From Haliotis asinina (taxonomy: Eukaryota > Mollusca > Gastropoda > Lepetellida > Haliotidae): DNA of 64,000 nucleotides. A program made the translations under genes and the position numbers. Below the pieces are notes generated by a model, which saw only the letters and a list, made by a program, of their open reading frames with translations, had not been told where the DNA came from and ran no database searches. The DNA is taken from assembly GCF_037392515.1 (NCBI RefSeq), contig NC_090290.1, positions 17,621,753 to 17,685,752 of the forward strand. Direction: 5' to 3'. Of this stretch, positions 7,127 through 18,032 are shown one piece after another (the first letter of the stretch is position 1; the number at the start of each line of letters is the position of its first letter).

Positions 7127-10100
7127 AAATTCAACCATGAAATCGAGTTCCTTTAAAAAGCCAATGATTAAATGACAACTAACAGTGGTAAAAAGGTCCT
7201 TCATAGGTCTGACATTGAAATATTTATTTCTTATGATGAAGAATTCAACACAGTCAAGCAGAATATGCTTGACCGCGGTTCTCTCATCACAAGGGATGTA
7301 AAACGGAGGAACTTCACCTTTCAACAGCTATGCATGTGTATACCTCGTGTGACCAACACGACATCGTCGTAGTATGACCTCTTCAAATCTGGACTGACAG
7401 CCCAAGTAGGTGTAACCAATATACGGTTTTATTTCATGTAATTTATTGATACCTACTTGAGTGTCCCACTTTTTCTGCATCAGATCACGGATGTAAGTTC
7501 TAATGCTCGCTTTGTAATCAGTATGGAAGAAGAGTATGGAAGAAGAAGTGGCGTCACAGATTTGTTGAGTGCTGCCTTGGCAGCAAGATCAGCCAGAGTA
7601 TTCCCTGAAATGCCTACGTGGCTGGGTAACCAACAAAAGACGATGTCATATTGGCCAGTAGCAAGATCATTATACAATTCAATTATTTCTATTAAAAGTG
7701 GATGTTTACAAGAAATATGTTTAATCGCCTGAAGGCAAAAAAGAGAGTCTGAATAGATTATATATTGTTTACGTTTAGTGTGTCTTTGAACATATTTGAG
7801 AGCTGTTAATATGGCGTTTGCTTCTGCAGTAAAAATAGAGCTGTTATCTGGAATTCTAGAAGATATTGTTCTGGATCCTATGACAGTGGCACAAGCTTAA
7901 TGTTAGGTCAATTTGTGGCCTAACCAATTGCAAAGGAGGAGAGAAAAGAAGACGGGAAGGCGACATACTTTCCAGCTCAATACCGGCAGAAGAAATAAAT
8001 GGTTTAATTCTGTCCCCAAGAGATGGAACAAGAGAAGACTTTATGTAATACAAATCCTGATAAAGCCCATTGAACGCACAGTTAAAGGCAGGGTTAGATT
8101 CATTAGAATATAATTTAGTAATGTATTGTAAAGACAATTTTATACGACGTTGAGTAAGAGATGGTTCATCGGCCTCAACGTAGAGACTATCAATAGGTGA
8201 AGTTCTGAAAGACCCAAGACAAAGTCTTAAGCCTTGATGGTGGGCAGAATCAAGAAGTTTAAAGATGCTTTTGCAGGCTCCACTATATACGATGGAGCCA
8301 TAATCGAGTTTCGAACGGACCAGTGATCGATATAGGTGTAAGAGGGTTGCTTGATCCCCTCCCCACTTTGAGTTGGAAACAACTTTCAACAAGTCAAGAG
8401 CCTTCAGGCATTTAGTTTTAAGGGACTTAATATGAGGCAGAAATGTTAAGTGGGAGTCAAAGAGTAGGCCCAAGAACTTGGCCTCCTTTACAACTTTGAT
8501 GGGAGTGCAATCTAGAGATAGTTCAGGGTCCTTATGCGGCTTATATTTGCTGCAAAAAATGTATACAATTAGTTTTGGATTTAAAAAATTTAAAGCCGTT
8601 TTCAAGACACCATTTATTTATTTTGTTTAAACAAAGCTGCAGTTGCCGTTCAATAGTATGCATATTTTTCCCACGACAAGAAATATTAAAATCATCCACA
8701 AATAACGATCCATCCATTGAATCGTTTAAACCTTTTGATAAACTATTTATCTTTATGCTAAAAGGTGCGACAGACAAAATACTGCCTTGTGGAACACCCT
8801 GATCCTGATTGTAATGATCAGACAGGGTAGAACCCACTCGGACTTGAAACTGTCTGTCATTTAAAAAGTTGGCTATAAAGTCAGGTAAATGACCTCGCAA
8901 GCCGAAGTCATGTAAGTCTCTTAAAAATACCATATTTCCAGGTTGTGTCATATGCTTTTTCTAGATCCAAAAAGATAGACACAGCATGTTGTTTATTAAG
9001 TGCGTTTTTAACACATGTTTCCAAACGCCCTAGGTGATCGACAGTACTTCTATTTTTACGGAAACCACATTGTATATATGTCATGAGGTTATTTGTTTCC
9101 AAGTACCAAACCAGTCGATTATTTATCATGCGTTCCATGGTCTTGCAAACACAGCTAGTTAACGAAATCGGACGATAATTAGATGGATCCGTATGATCAC
9201 GTCCAGGTTTAGGTATTGGTACTACTATAGCGTCACGCCATGAAGAAGGAAATTTACCTGAAGTCCAAATATCATAAAAAAATATATAACAGCGTCTCTA
9301 AACAGGACACTGGTAAGTGCTTCAGGAGTTGATAATGTATGTTATCAGCTCGTGTAGCAGTGTCATGAGCTTGATCAAGTGCAGTTTGGAGTTCGTGAAT
9401 AGAAAATGTTTCATTATAATCTTCCCCATTTTCTGAATTGAAATTAATAGTTTTCTTTTCTTGTTGTTTTTGATACTGCTGGAATTTAGGTACATAATTG
9501 GAAGAGGAAGAGTGTTTACCGAGGGTTTCACCCAGTTTATTTGCAATATCTGATTTATCTGTAAGTAATTGATCTCCATGTTTAAGATGAAGGACAGTAG
9601 ATTTAGTACCCTTACCTATAATTTTCTGGACCATGTTCCATTCATTGGACATGGGTGTCCAAGAATTTATTTTGGATACATAATTTTGCCAAGATTGGCG
9701 TTTGTTCTGTTTAAAAGTACGCCGCGCTTTAGCATTTAAAATTTTAAATTTATTTAAATTATGCACCATAGGATGGCGACGGAAATAATGTTCTGCTTTT
9801 TTCCTTGCCTTCCTAGCTTGTTTGCATTCATCGCTGAACCATGGTTTTCGAATATGTGGAACTGCAGAGGACTTTGGTATACACTCATCACCTTGCCTTC
9901 CTTCCTCAGAAAAGCATTTAATAGCATCAGGAATGTCAATAAAACGTTTGGGTTTACGTTTTTCAGCACACAGTGTTTCATATAAGGCCCAGTTAGCCTT
10001 TTTAAAATTTCGCCTTGATGATGGAGGAACATCAGATGGAGTTACAGCTTTTAATATTGTAGGAATATGGTCACTTCCACACAGGTCATCTTGGACTGAC

Positions 10101-10680
10101 CATTCGAATTCATTTAGTAGTTCTGAATTTGTGAGTGACAAGTCGAGAGCAGAATAGGTCCCTGTAACAGGGTGTAAATATGTGCTGGAGCCATCATTAT
10201 AGATACAAAAATCATTGTCAGCACAAAAGTCCTCCAACAATTTACCTTTGTAGTTACACTACCCCAGAGTGGGTTGTGCCCATTTAAATCTCCCATTATA
10301 ATACAGGGCTTCGGGAGTTGGTCATATAGAGCTTGAAGATCAGTTTTGGCAAAAGGTCGAAGACGGCGAAATATAGAGAGAGCATAGCGTAAACGCTACA
10401 TGTAAAGTAATTTTCACTGCAACAGCCTGCATATTAGTAACAAGTGGAACAGGGCTTTGAATAACGTTTTGTCTGACTAGAATGGATGATCCGCCAGTGG
10501 CCTTATCACTCAGAGGTGAAAAAAAATGATATGCATTAAAATGACGAAGGTCAAATGTATCTGTTTGTTTTATATATGTCTCTTGGAGACATAACGCTGA
10601 AGGTGTAAAATCTTGGACCAATAGCTGTAATTCATGTACATTAGTCCTCAATCCTCTGCAGTTCCACTGTACAATATGAT
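7127..10680 (-). pseudogene. LINE ORF2: endonuclease, reverse transcriptase, RNase H (broken)
   Basis: Reading on the minus strand from about 10680: IVQWNCRGLRTN and CLQETYIK (AP-type endonuclease start), GDLNGHNPLWG near 10290, and SDHIPT near 10060 (endonuclease end). The reverse transcriptase has GFRKNRSTVDHL and FLDLEKAYDTTW (9138-8908), QGVPQGSILS and catalytic FVDD (8951-8541), and KFLGLLFDSHL (8605-7856). The RNase H end is CWLPSHVGISGN...ADLAAKAA (7677-7480), and the C-terminal knuckle-like region with KHILLDC lies at 7324-7124. The parts sit in different frames, separated by frameshifts and stops, so no active enzyme can be made. The native enzyme would nick DNA and reverse-transcribe its own RNA in the nucleus. 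Confidence 0.85.
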
Positions 10681-10689
10681 TGGAATAAA

Positions 10690-11938
10690 CTATCTTTTGG
10701 GGGGGATTTATTGGGGATCTACCCCGCACTCGTTTGGAGGGCGACAAGCTATGTGCCCTAGAATGGACGTTTTCAGAAACGTCCATATCTTCAAGAGACC
10801 CATATTTATTGAACAATTGAATTGTATTTTGTGACCCTTTAGGAGCTCTGCCACTTTGTTGTTTTGAAGCATCAGGCTTTGGCTTCGGTTTACTTTTCAC
10901 CGTTTGTTGACTATCAGCTGTTGATTGAGATTTTGAGTGTGACTGAGATGATGATGATTTGTCATCAGAAGAAGACTTTGATGTACCAGGAAGTAATTCC
11001 TCAGTCTGGGATGAAATCGCAGGGTACAAAAGCTGCGGGGAGTCGCAATTTACCCAGGCCAAGGTAGTTTGGCAGCATGTGTATGATTTTGTTATTATAG
11101 ACTTAGACTCCGATGATGCTTTTGCTACTGTAGCATAACTCTCTGGAAGATCAGACCTCTTGACCAGTTTTTTAGCCTCAGAAAAGGAGATATTCTGAGT
11201 AAACTGTATTCTGTTAATGGCCATTTGCTCTTTCCAAATTGGACACTGTTTGAAGAAGATGAGTGATCGCCTAAGCAGTTGGTGCATTTTTTGAAATCAC
11301 TGTCACAATCTTCTGTTGTGTGTGTCTTCTCTCCACAGTGAGCACACACAACAAACAATGTACAGGTAGATACGCCGTGTCCATATTTCTGGCATTTAAA
11401 ACACCTGAGCGGGTTGGGGATGGATGTTTCAACTTGGATGTTATAGTAGCCTGCCTTTACTGACTTAGGAGTGTTTGGAGACGAGAAGGAAAACAGATAC
11501 GTGTTTGTTTGGATAGTTTCATTATTTTACCGGGTTGAAAAACGCTTGACATAAAGCACACCTTGATCTTTCATTTCGTAGGCTATGTCAAGTTCTGACA
11601 TGTCAGCAAACAGTCGATCACGATCTCTGACAATGCAGAGACCGTGACCGGAATGCTCACGAAAGATTTAATACTCATCAGATTGGTTGCTTGCTGTTTT
11701 TTCCCGCACTCAACTAGCAGTGCACGTAAGCGTCTAATGTTTTTAACATCCCCAGCAATACCTTGAATACCCTTAGATACTGCAAAAGGGTTCAACTGTA
11801 ATGGTTTCTTGTCAGGAGTTTCAATTACAAGGAAACGTGGCCAATACTCAATCGATGCAGACGGTCTGTGCTCAGTATCAACAGGGTCAATATCAAGTGG
11901 ACGTTTTGGGGTTTTTTTGGTGGGATTTCATATGCCAT
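10690..11938 (-). pseudogene. LINE ORF1: gag-like RNA-binding protein (broken)
   Basis: A start near 11938 (MAYEIPPKKP) is followed after a frameshift by SIEYWPRFLVIE, GIQGIAGDVKNIRRL and VECGKKQQATNL. Another shift leads to DQGVLYVKRF, then to the zinc knuckle VCAHCGEKTHTTEDC...CTNC (11358-11260). A Ser/Lys/Gln-rich tail ends in GRSPINPPQK. The tail is now in frame with ORF2, because the frame 11287-10340 runs through the expected ORF1 stop. ORF1 proteins of this kind coat the element RNA. At least two frameshifts make this copy non-functional. Confidence 0.75.
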
Positions 11939-12560
11939 GGTTAGTGTAATATGGTTCATCATCCGAGCTCCCCACCCTCCACGGAGTATCACAGGGACAA
12001 TGCTAAAAGCAAGTGGGTCTCCAACTTGCAGCACCAAGGATACCCGGATGATATACTCCAGCAGAAGAATTATAAATAATTAATCTACCAGATTCGCCCA
12101 TGAGCCACCACCTTCTGGGCATAAGACCCTAGGCAAAGTTCCGAACGTCAAAAATGCATTTCAAAACCAGAAAATATCGATGAACAATAAAGCCAAGACC
12201 GAAATTAAAAAGTCCAAATCAAATTTGTGCAATGGCATATATATATAGTCCATGCACAGAGCTGCATGACCAGCCGAATGGTTGAATCGGGTCAATTCAA
12301 CCACCCGTCTAGGTGAAGTAAGGGCCGAAGTGGTGTGTCAGGCAAACAGAATATGGTCAAAGGCCCAGTTGCCCTCAACCACCAGGATCCCGTCCTCCAC
12401 CGACACAGGACGCAACCCACGGCAAACAGGTTGCCCAATTTAGTCGCCTCTTACGACAAGCAATGGGATGCTGTGAACACATTCTGTCCCGGGTCCACAC
12501 AGGAGAAGAGCACTTAGCGTTACCCAGCACCCACCACGAGGAGGTGGCTCTTCATGGGTG
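11939..12560 (-). promoter_or_regulatory. LINE 5' UTR with SINE-like core
   Basis: Non-coding 5' end of the LINE. The terminal 180 bases read, on the minus strand, cacgaggag-type sequence (ctcgtggtgggtgctgggta), then ggacccgggacagaatgt and cttgtcgtaagaggcgacta. The last two blocks closely match the 5' head of SINE family A. Internal promoters are usual in such 5' UTRs; that role is inferred. Confidence 0.6.
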
Positions 12561-12574
12561 CCCATGAAACAAAG
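12561..12574. repeat. Target-site duplication, 5' side of LINE
   Basis: Second exact copy of cccatgaaacaaag, directly adjoining the 5' end of the LINE. Confidence 0.85.
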
Positions 12575-12890
12575 ACTAAAATATAACAAGAACAAAAATA
12601 TATATAACTTGTTCCGAAGACTGTCACCTGCTCGTGATAAAATGCGTTGTATTAATCACTACGTGTAATTAACCAAAGAATACAACTAAACATAACGAGA
12701 AATTTACACCATTTGAAACCTTTATGTTTCTGTCACAAATTATATTATACTATACTCACCAAAAAACGCATTGGTGTATTTCCCACGTATTAATTTGTTT
12801 ATTTGAAATACAAAATTAAAGTATGAAAGATATGTCAAATGTCTTTTGACGTGGCACGCACTTTTCCACCAAGGCACTGAAGAAGTATTA

Positions 12891-13105
12891 ATGGTGAGTG
12901 AGTGAGTTAATATTTATCGTCACATCGGCAACATCGCAGCCATATCGTGACTACAACAATAAAAAATACATGATATATATCAATAATATTTGAAACAATC
13001 TAAAAACTGTTAAACCACTAGTATATCAGAGACATTCATTTAAAAACTAGTAATGATATCCTGCTCAGATTAATTACTGAGCACAATACAATATAAAATA
13101 TTTTT
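12891..13105 (-). mobile_element. 5'-truncated LINE 3' end
   Basis: Begins with gtgagtgagtgagttaatat and cgtcacatcggcaacatcg, the reverse complement of the LINE terminus, and carries the ctagtatatcagag and aaaactagtaatga blocks also seen in the LINE 3' UTR. Confidence 0.7.
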
Positions 13106-13623
13106 GTATATTCTTATGTGTGTGTTCGTGCTATACACACAAGAATTAAAATAGCGAGATTATGGCAATCATGAACGTAATTTAAAACATTTCAATATCA
13201 CCTATGCGTTTCCTTTTTGGGAGAGTATAGTTATGGTCCAGTCAAACTTGCAGATGGGAAAAGACTTGCCAAAAATGCTGCCTTGGAAGCAAGCAAAACA
13301 TATTTTAAGAAATTGGTAAATGCAAAAGTGACAAGTTGAGCCCTAATTAAAATGTTGATAGTTTTAGCAGTGCTCCGGTAATATCTACTTCCATTTCAGT
13401 TAGTAGAAAGGAAAATAAACTATAAAAAATAGTAGCTAGCAACAGGCGGCACACTGAGGACTCTTTGGCATGTGTGCCACGAATTGTTGAAAAAATATTG
13501 AACGGTTTTGGGGTTGTTCTTGATAATGTTATGACATCATCAGTGTCTATTTCCGTTTGTCACATTCTACTAGTGGGTGCCGCCAGCATATCATGGTGCG
13601 TGACGTCAACTCACAAACCACAC
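13106..13623. other. Non-coding, 3' flank of ankyrin gene
   Basis: AT-rich sequence with no gene or repeat that I can name. It probably contains the 3' UTR of the ankyrin gene on the minus strand; candidate poly(A) signals are present but not decisive. Confidence 0.4.
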
Positions 13624-14468
13624 TTATGTCACTGGACAACCCCGCGAAGCAAGGAGATTGTAGAGTTTAAGTTCTCCTTTGTCCTTTGCTATCATGGCTG
13701 CTGTTTTCCCATACTTGTCCCTGGCGTTAACATCGACCAGGTTCTGTGAGAGGATACGATTCACTATCTCCACATGTCTAACTGAAGTGGCAATATGGAG
13801 GATGTTGTATCCACTGACATCAACTTGTGACACATTACCTCCCATACTCAAGAGAAAGTCAAAAACGTCTACATGTCCTCCTATTGCAGCCAGCATTAAA
13901 GGGTTTTTTCTGTCTTTACGGATACTGTTAATATCAACGCTGCCTTGTGAAACTACATACTTCACTATGGCCAGCTTTCCGGCAAAGGAAGCATGGTGCA
14001 GGATGTTGTTGTCGTCAGAATCTACGTTTGACAGATTACTTCCCGTACACACGAGAAACTCAAAAACGTCTCTATTTCCTTCCCATGCAGCTGCGACAAG
14101 AGGGGACATATCCTTTTTTCTAGGAATACCGTAATGTGGAAGTACGCAGTCCACCATACCCGCATGTCCGCCCTTACAAGCCCAGTGCAGAACGTTCTTA
14201 CAGTCATTGTCAACATCTGACTTCTTTGCACCTTTGTTGATAAGAAAGTCAAATATTCTGCAATGTCCCCCATGTGCTGCCACCATGAGTGGTGTCCTTC
14301 CATGCTTTTCGTCTCTGCAGTTGATGTCGACCAAACCCTGGGACAGGATGTGGCTCACTCGGTTCAGGTCCCCCTTCCTGCAGGCCTCATGAAGTGGGCT
14401 GTTAGCAAACGTTTCCTGCTTGTCAACTTTATGTTGTGGAGATTCCTCAAGGTTGTTCTGTTTTTCAT
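13624..14468 (-). CDS. Ankyrin-repeat protein, 3'-terminal exon
   Basis: Open frame of 281 codons to a stop at 13624, encoding about eight ankyrin repeats. Typical cores are TPLMVAAHGGH, NVLHWACKGGHAGMVD, NILHHASFAGKLAIV, NPLMLAAIGGHVDVFDFLL and TAAMIAKDKGELKLYNLL. The exon starts at 14468 after a good acceptor (tatacacatccacag on the minus strand), giving a phase-1 junction. The ATG further upstream (14520) reads through intron-like AT sequence and is rejected. Upstream exons are not visible within the neighbouring kilobases, so the N-terminal domain is unknown. Repeats alternate between an LH-type and a PLM-type unit, as in the large gene at 46-56 kb, which suggests common descent. The protein is probably an intracellular scaffold or sensor; no enzyme motif is present. 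Confidence 0.8.
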
Positions 14469-14832
14469 CTGTGGATGTGTATATGATAATGATAATATGC
14501 AGACAATTTGTTGGCATCATTCATAGCAATAAATATCTAACAGAAAATATGGTGTATTAGAGTCTGTGTATAATATACCAGAAATTGAAATTTGTGTGCA
14601 GTAGTCACTTCTGAAAGGATTCAAGTAGAAAAGTTTAGCACACAAGGACAAAAAGACCTTGTAGCACATCCTCATGCCCTCCCTTTCCTTCGGCCATTCG
14701 TGTAAGTCATATAAAACATAGCCATTAACACACTGATTGAAAACTGGAAGTGATAAACCGAAGTCTACCGCTACTATCCCCGCTCATATCTCCGGGCCGC
14801 GCTTCCAGACCAATAAGCCCGTGGTGATTACA
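14469..14832. other. Presumed intron sequence of the ankyrin gene
   Basis: No coding signal. It lies upstream of the acceptor at 14469-14470 on the minus strand. Confidence 0.4.
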
Positions 14833-15035
14833 GAAGACTGTAGTGAGTCAGTAGGCGACGGTCTGCAAATGACATTCCAGTGATCAACAGCATGAACATC
14901 GATCTGCACAATTGGGAACCAATGACATAATTATGTCAACCACGTCAGCGAAACTGACCACCCAATCCCATTGGTTGCCTGTTATGACAAGCATGGGTTA
15001 CCGAAGGCCAATATTCTAAGCCGCATCTTTACAGG
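14833..15035 (-). mobile_element. SINE family A, diverged copy
   Basis: Reverse-complement copy. Left end agtgagtcag, then ccagtgatcaacagcatgaa and acgacaagcatggg-like head sequence (atgacaagcatgggtta). Confidence 0.65.
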
Positions 15036-15039
15036 TTCT

Positions 15040-15480
15040 CTATGGAGTAGACAGAAAAAAAGAAGCTGAGCATTGGACTACTTTTCTGTTTGCTGGACTA
15101 CATTTTTTGCCGTCATGTTCTTTGGACTACTTTTCTGTTTGTTTGACTATGTTTTTGTCTTCCTGTCTTCGTGCATGTTTGACTACACTTTAGTGTATTG
15201 GACTATGTTTTGCCTTCGTGCATGTTTGACTACATTTTAGTGTATTGGACTGTTTTGTCTACGTGCATGTTTGACTACATTTTAGTGTATTGGACTATGT
15301 TTTGTCTTCGTGCATGTTTGACTACATTTTAGTGTATTGGACTATGTTTTGTCTTCCATTTATGTTGGACGACGTGTTTGTGTGGTGAACTACTTTCTGT
15401 ATTCATGCATGTCTGACTACCTTGTGTCCTCATTTATTTTGGACGACATTTATTTGTTTTCATCTTATTATTGTGGAGAT
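15040..15480. repeat. Minisatellite, about 47-bp unit
   Basis: Tandem array of units such as ttgactacattttagtgtat plus tggactatgttttgtcttcg. The best copies (15170-15350) are nearly identical; the edges are degenerate. Confidence 0.8.
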
Positions 15481-15980
15481 ACCATATCCATAAGGAACAG
15501 TATACACAATAGTGGTTTTGCATCACCAATTTCTTAATTGCCCCATTGAGAAAGGGTGACCCACAACGCTCTATTATGTATCCTATCAACTGGTTTGCAT
15601 GCATACTTTGATTAAATTCGGCGGGATAGTTTTCAAGCTACGGACATGGAAAGGATCATGGGGTCGGTCTGGAGAAATGTAAAATGTGAAACTGTTTGTA
15701 GAAATTAAGTTTGAATTAATCGAATAAAGTCATTGAGAGCGTTTTCAATGTTGTTTTGCTAGTGCCATATATATGGCATATGATGTTCAGTTGGTCCTCC
15801 GTCAATTGTAGGTGAATATACTTCAGTTCAATAAAATCAAAATGTTCAGATGTAAAAATGGCATTGAATGCGCTGATGGGGAAAACGTGGATACCCTCGG
15901 GCCCATTGGGGTCTGTTCCTTGTCGTATGTAAGTACAACAGCCTTGAATTCAACCATATTTCAGCCATATCGTGATTAAG
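15481..15980. other. Unassigned
   Basis: No gene, known repeat or structure seen. Confidence 0.35.
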
Positions 15981-16690
15981 AGTGAGTGAGTGAGTTAATA
16001 TTTAACGTCACATCGGCAATATTGCAGTCATATTGCGACGAGGACGATTAATCATAGAAATACAAATGAATTAATAATACATACGTTGTAAACAGAACTG
16101 TCAACGATGGACAGTCAAACTAACTAGAATATCACAGAATATTGTGTAAAACTAGTGATTAGATCTAAAACAATGTATCTACAGAGGACAACACAATATA
16201 AAAATGAGCTATAGGCTGCCAACAACTGAAGGTCGATCACCATACTAAGGACCATGGGGACTTACAGTACATTTGCTTCCTGCATGGACCCTAGCTGGAT
16301 TTACACCATCCCTTCAGCTGTTGGCAATTTCGACAAATCTAACCATACAGTAAAAGAACACCTATTCTACGATTAAAAACCTGGTAGACTTAACTTTACT
16401 GTGAATGTTTTGGGACTTAAGTACCCTCTCAGGAGGACAATTATTTTACAGTACTTCAACTCGTGATTAAGACAAGGTATAGATTTATATCAAAAATAAG
16501 ATGATAAACACCCGTCAACTAGGGACAGTAAAACAACTAAATTATCACAGACAGATATTTAAAACTAGTAATTAAATCTAAAAGACTTTAACTAAAGACG
16601 ATGGTACAATAAGAAAACGGGCTACATATCACCAACAACGGAAGGTAGATCTCCATACTAGGAACATGGCCATGTCAGTAATGTTAGTAG
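15981..16690 (-). mobile_element. LINE 3' end, two overlapping truncated copies
   Basis: 15981-16460 begins with gagtgagtgagttaatattt and runs through ccatcccttcagctgttggc to ctcaggaggacaatt, the longest extra copy of the LINE 3' UTR. A second partial copy (16470-16690) starts internally at about agggacagtaaaacaacta, suggesting a second insertion or a local duplication. Confidence 0.72.
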
Positions 16691-17708
16691 TATTATGCGG
16701 CTGTGTTTATTCATATTATTGTGTGGGATTTAAGGTAGATTCATGACACATATGACACATGACATTTATCCTATTCCGCATACACATAGATAATAACCAT
16801 GATTTATGAGTTTGAAGAATGTTAACATTTCATTCAGTTTTACAAAACCTTTTTTGGGTCACTTTTTTTCAAAATCGGGGCCGTGTGATGCGATCTATGA
16901 CCCAGTTTTATGCATGGTCGAGAGGGAAATTCCCCTCACTTGGATGATACTGTAGAAAATATTGTGTAGTTTTTCATTGTTGTTATATACTACATGTGTT
17001 AAATTAATAAAGGAGCCGTGGGTGGGCAAAATGATTGTATTTTCACATTAATGGGTTCCTTGTCTCACACAATAAAACATCATGACATATATATTTATAT
17101 ACTTTTCCAAAAGAGTAGGTGATCTTCATTTTATTATTTACGATTAAAATATTAGCATTATTAAAGTAATTTGCATGTATACGATTTTCATTTTTTTTAA
17201 AAACGACTAGAAACAAACACTAACAAATGTGTGATGCAAGATGAGTGTCAAAATTAATGTTCTAAGTGATTTCTTGACCTTCCTCAAAAAAACGTCAAAA
17301 TCAAGAATGGGACCACATGCACGTATATGGGGCTACTGCGTTGTGCACGTACATATCATGCTTTGTGTTTCGGGGAGATAATAGAGGGAAATGGTGGTGC
17401 GTTCATAAGATGTCAGTCTTTGAAACGTTTCTTAACGTTTACACTTCCAATCCAAATTGAAATTTCATCATCCCCTACTTGTCTTGAGAGCATATGTCAC
17501 ATAGATGCAGAACTGCCCATTCAAGTCGGGGAATGAAAATTTGAAAAATACGGACAATTACCTTGTACACAGACAGTTTTTCCGGATCGAGTCTTCAAAC
17601 ATCGGTGACAGAAACTGTAAATGCTGGATGTACAGGAACCAGTTGGGACCTCGAACATAAAGAAAGAACAATTCAGTTATATTGTCCTCTATACTTCAAG
17701 TATCAATA
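16691..17708. other. Unassigned, AT-rich
   Basis: No convincing ORF, RNA gene or repeat. The short frame at 17327-17536 lacks any motif. Confidence 0.35.
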
Positions 17709-17710
17709 TA

Positions 17711-17745
17711 TACACCTGGAAATTAATCAAGCAACACCCCAATTT
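17711..17745. repeat. Tc1-like terminal inverted repeat, left
   Basis: Pairs with 19294-19330. The core gcaacacc and aattaatcaa is matched by ggtgttgc and ttaattaatt at the other end. Confidence 0.7.
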
Positions 17746-18032
17746 TTTCTATTGGAGCAACTTTGAAGTGTTCTGACAATCAAAATATGCCGGGTTGATA
17801 TAGTTTGACACTTTTTTATTCAACAGACGATCTCTGACAAACAACTTAAAGGGAAAAAGTATCAAGACTTTGCTTTATTGCAACGAAATCCAAATTCTTA
17901 AAACTGTCTTAAATTCATGAAAAAATGGACACAATTTACTATTCATCCACAGACGTTGTTGTCAGGTGTATTAACACAAATGTCACATGGAAAGAAAGAA
18001 CAGTCATCTGAGAGTCTGCACACCGACTTTCA

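Larger units (their letters stand above)
6576..12560 (-). mobile_element. Full-length decayed non-LTR retrotransposon (Nimb/I-like, with RNase H)
   Basis: A 5985-base insertion bounded by a perfect 14-bp target-site duplication. On the minus strand the order is 5' UTR (12560 to about 11940), gag-like ORF1 with a CCHC knuckle, ORF2 with endonuclease, reverse transcriptase (FVDD at 8691-8702), RNase H and a C-terminal Cys/His region, then a 3' UTR of about 550 bases (7123-6576) ending in the tail CTCACTCAC. The RNase H domain places it in the I/Nimb/Ingi side of non-LTR elements rather than CR1 or RTE; the exact clade needs a tree. Several frameshifts and stops show it is dead. Its 3' UTR is the source of the LINE-end fragments elsewhere in the window. 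Confidence 0.88.
6471..12668 (+). pseudogene. Possible virus-like tail-anchored ORF split by a LINE
   Basis: A frame is open from the SINE boundary to 6575. With one target-site copy removed it resumes in phase at 12575 and runs to a TAA at 12666-12668. The part before the break encodes a hydrophobic segment of about 20 residues (6490-6555), and the part after it is Lys/Asn-rich. This membrane-anchor-then-basic-tail pattern is reminiscent of the C-termini of the 390- and 405-aa proteins nearby. The upstream part of the gene cannot be traced past the SINE. The open length is only about 65 codons, so chance is not excluded. Confidence 0.35.

Noticed and set aside
12335..12517. 60-codon plus frame
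   Set aside because: Lies antisense in the LINE 5' UTR.
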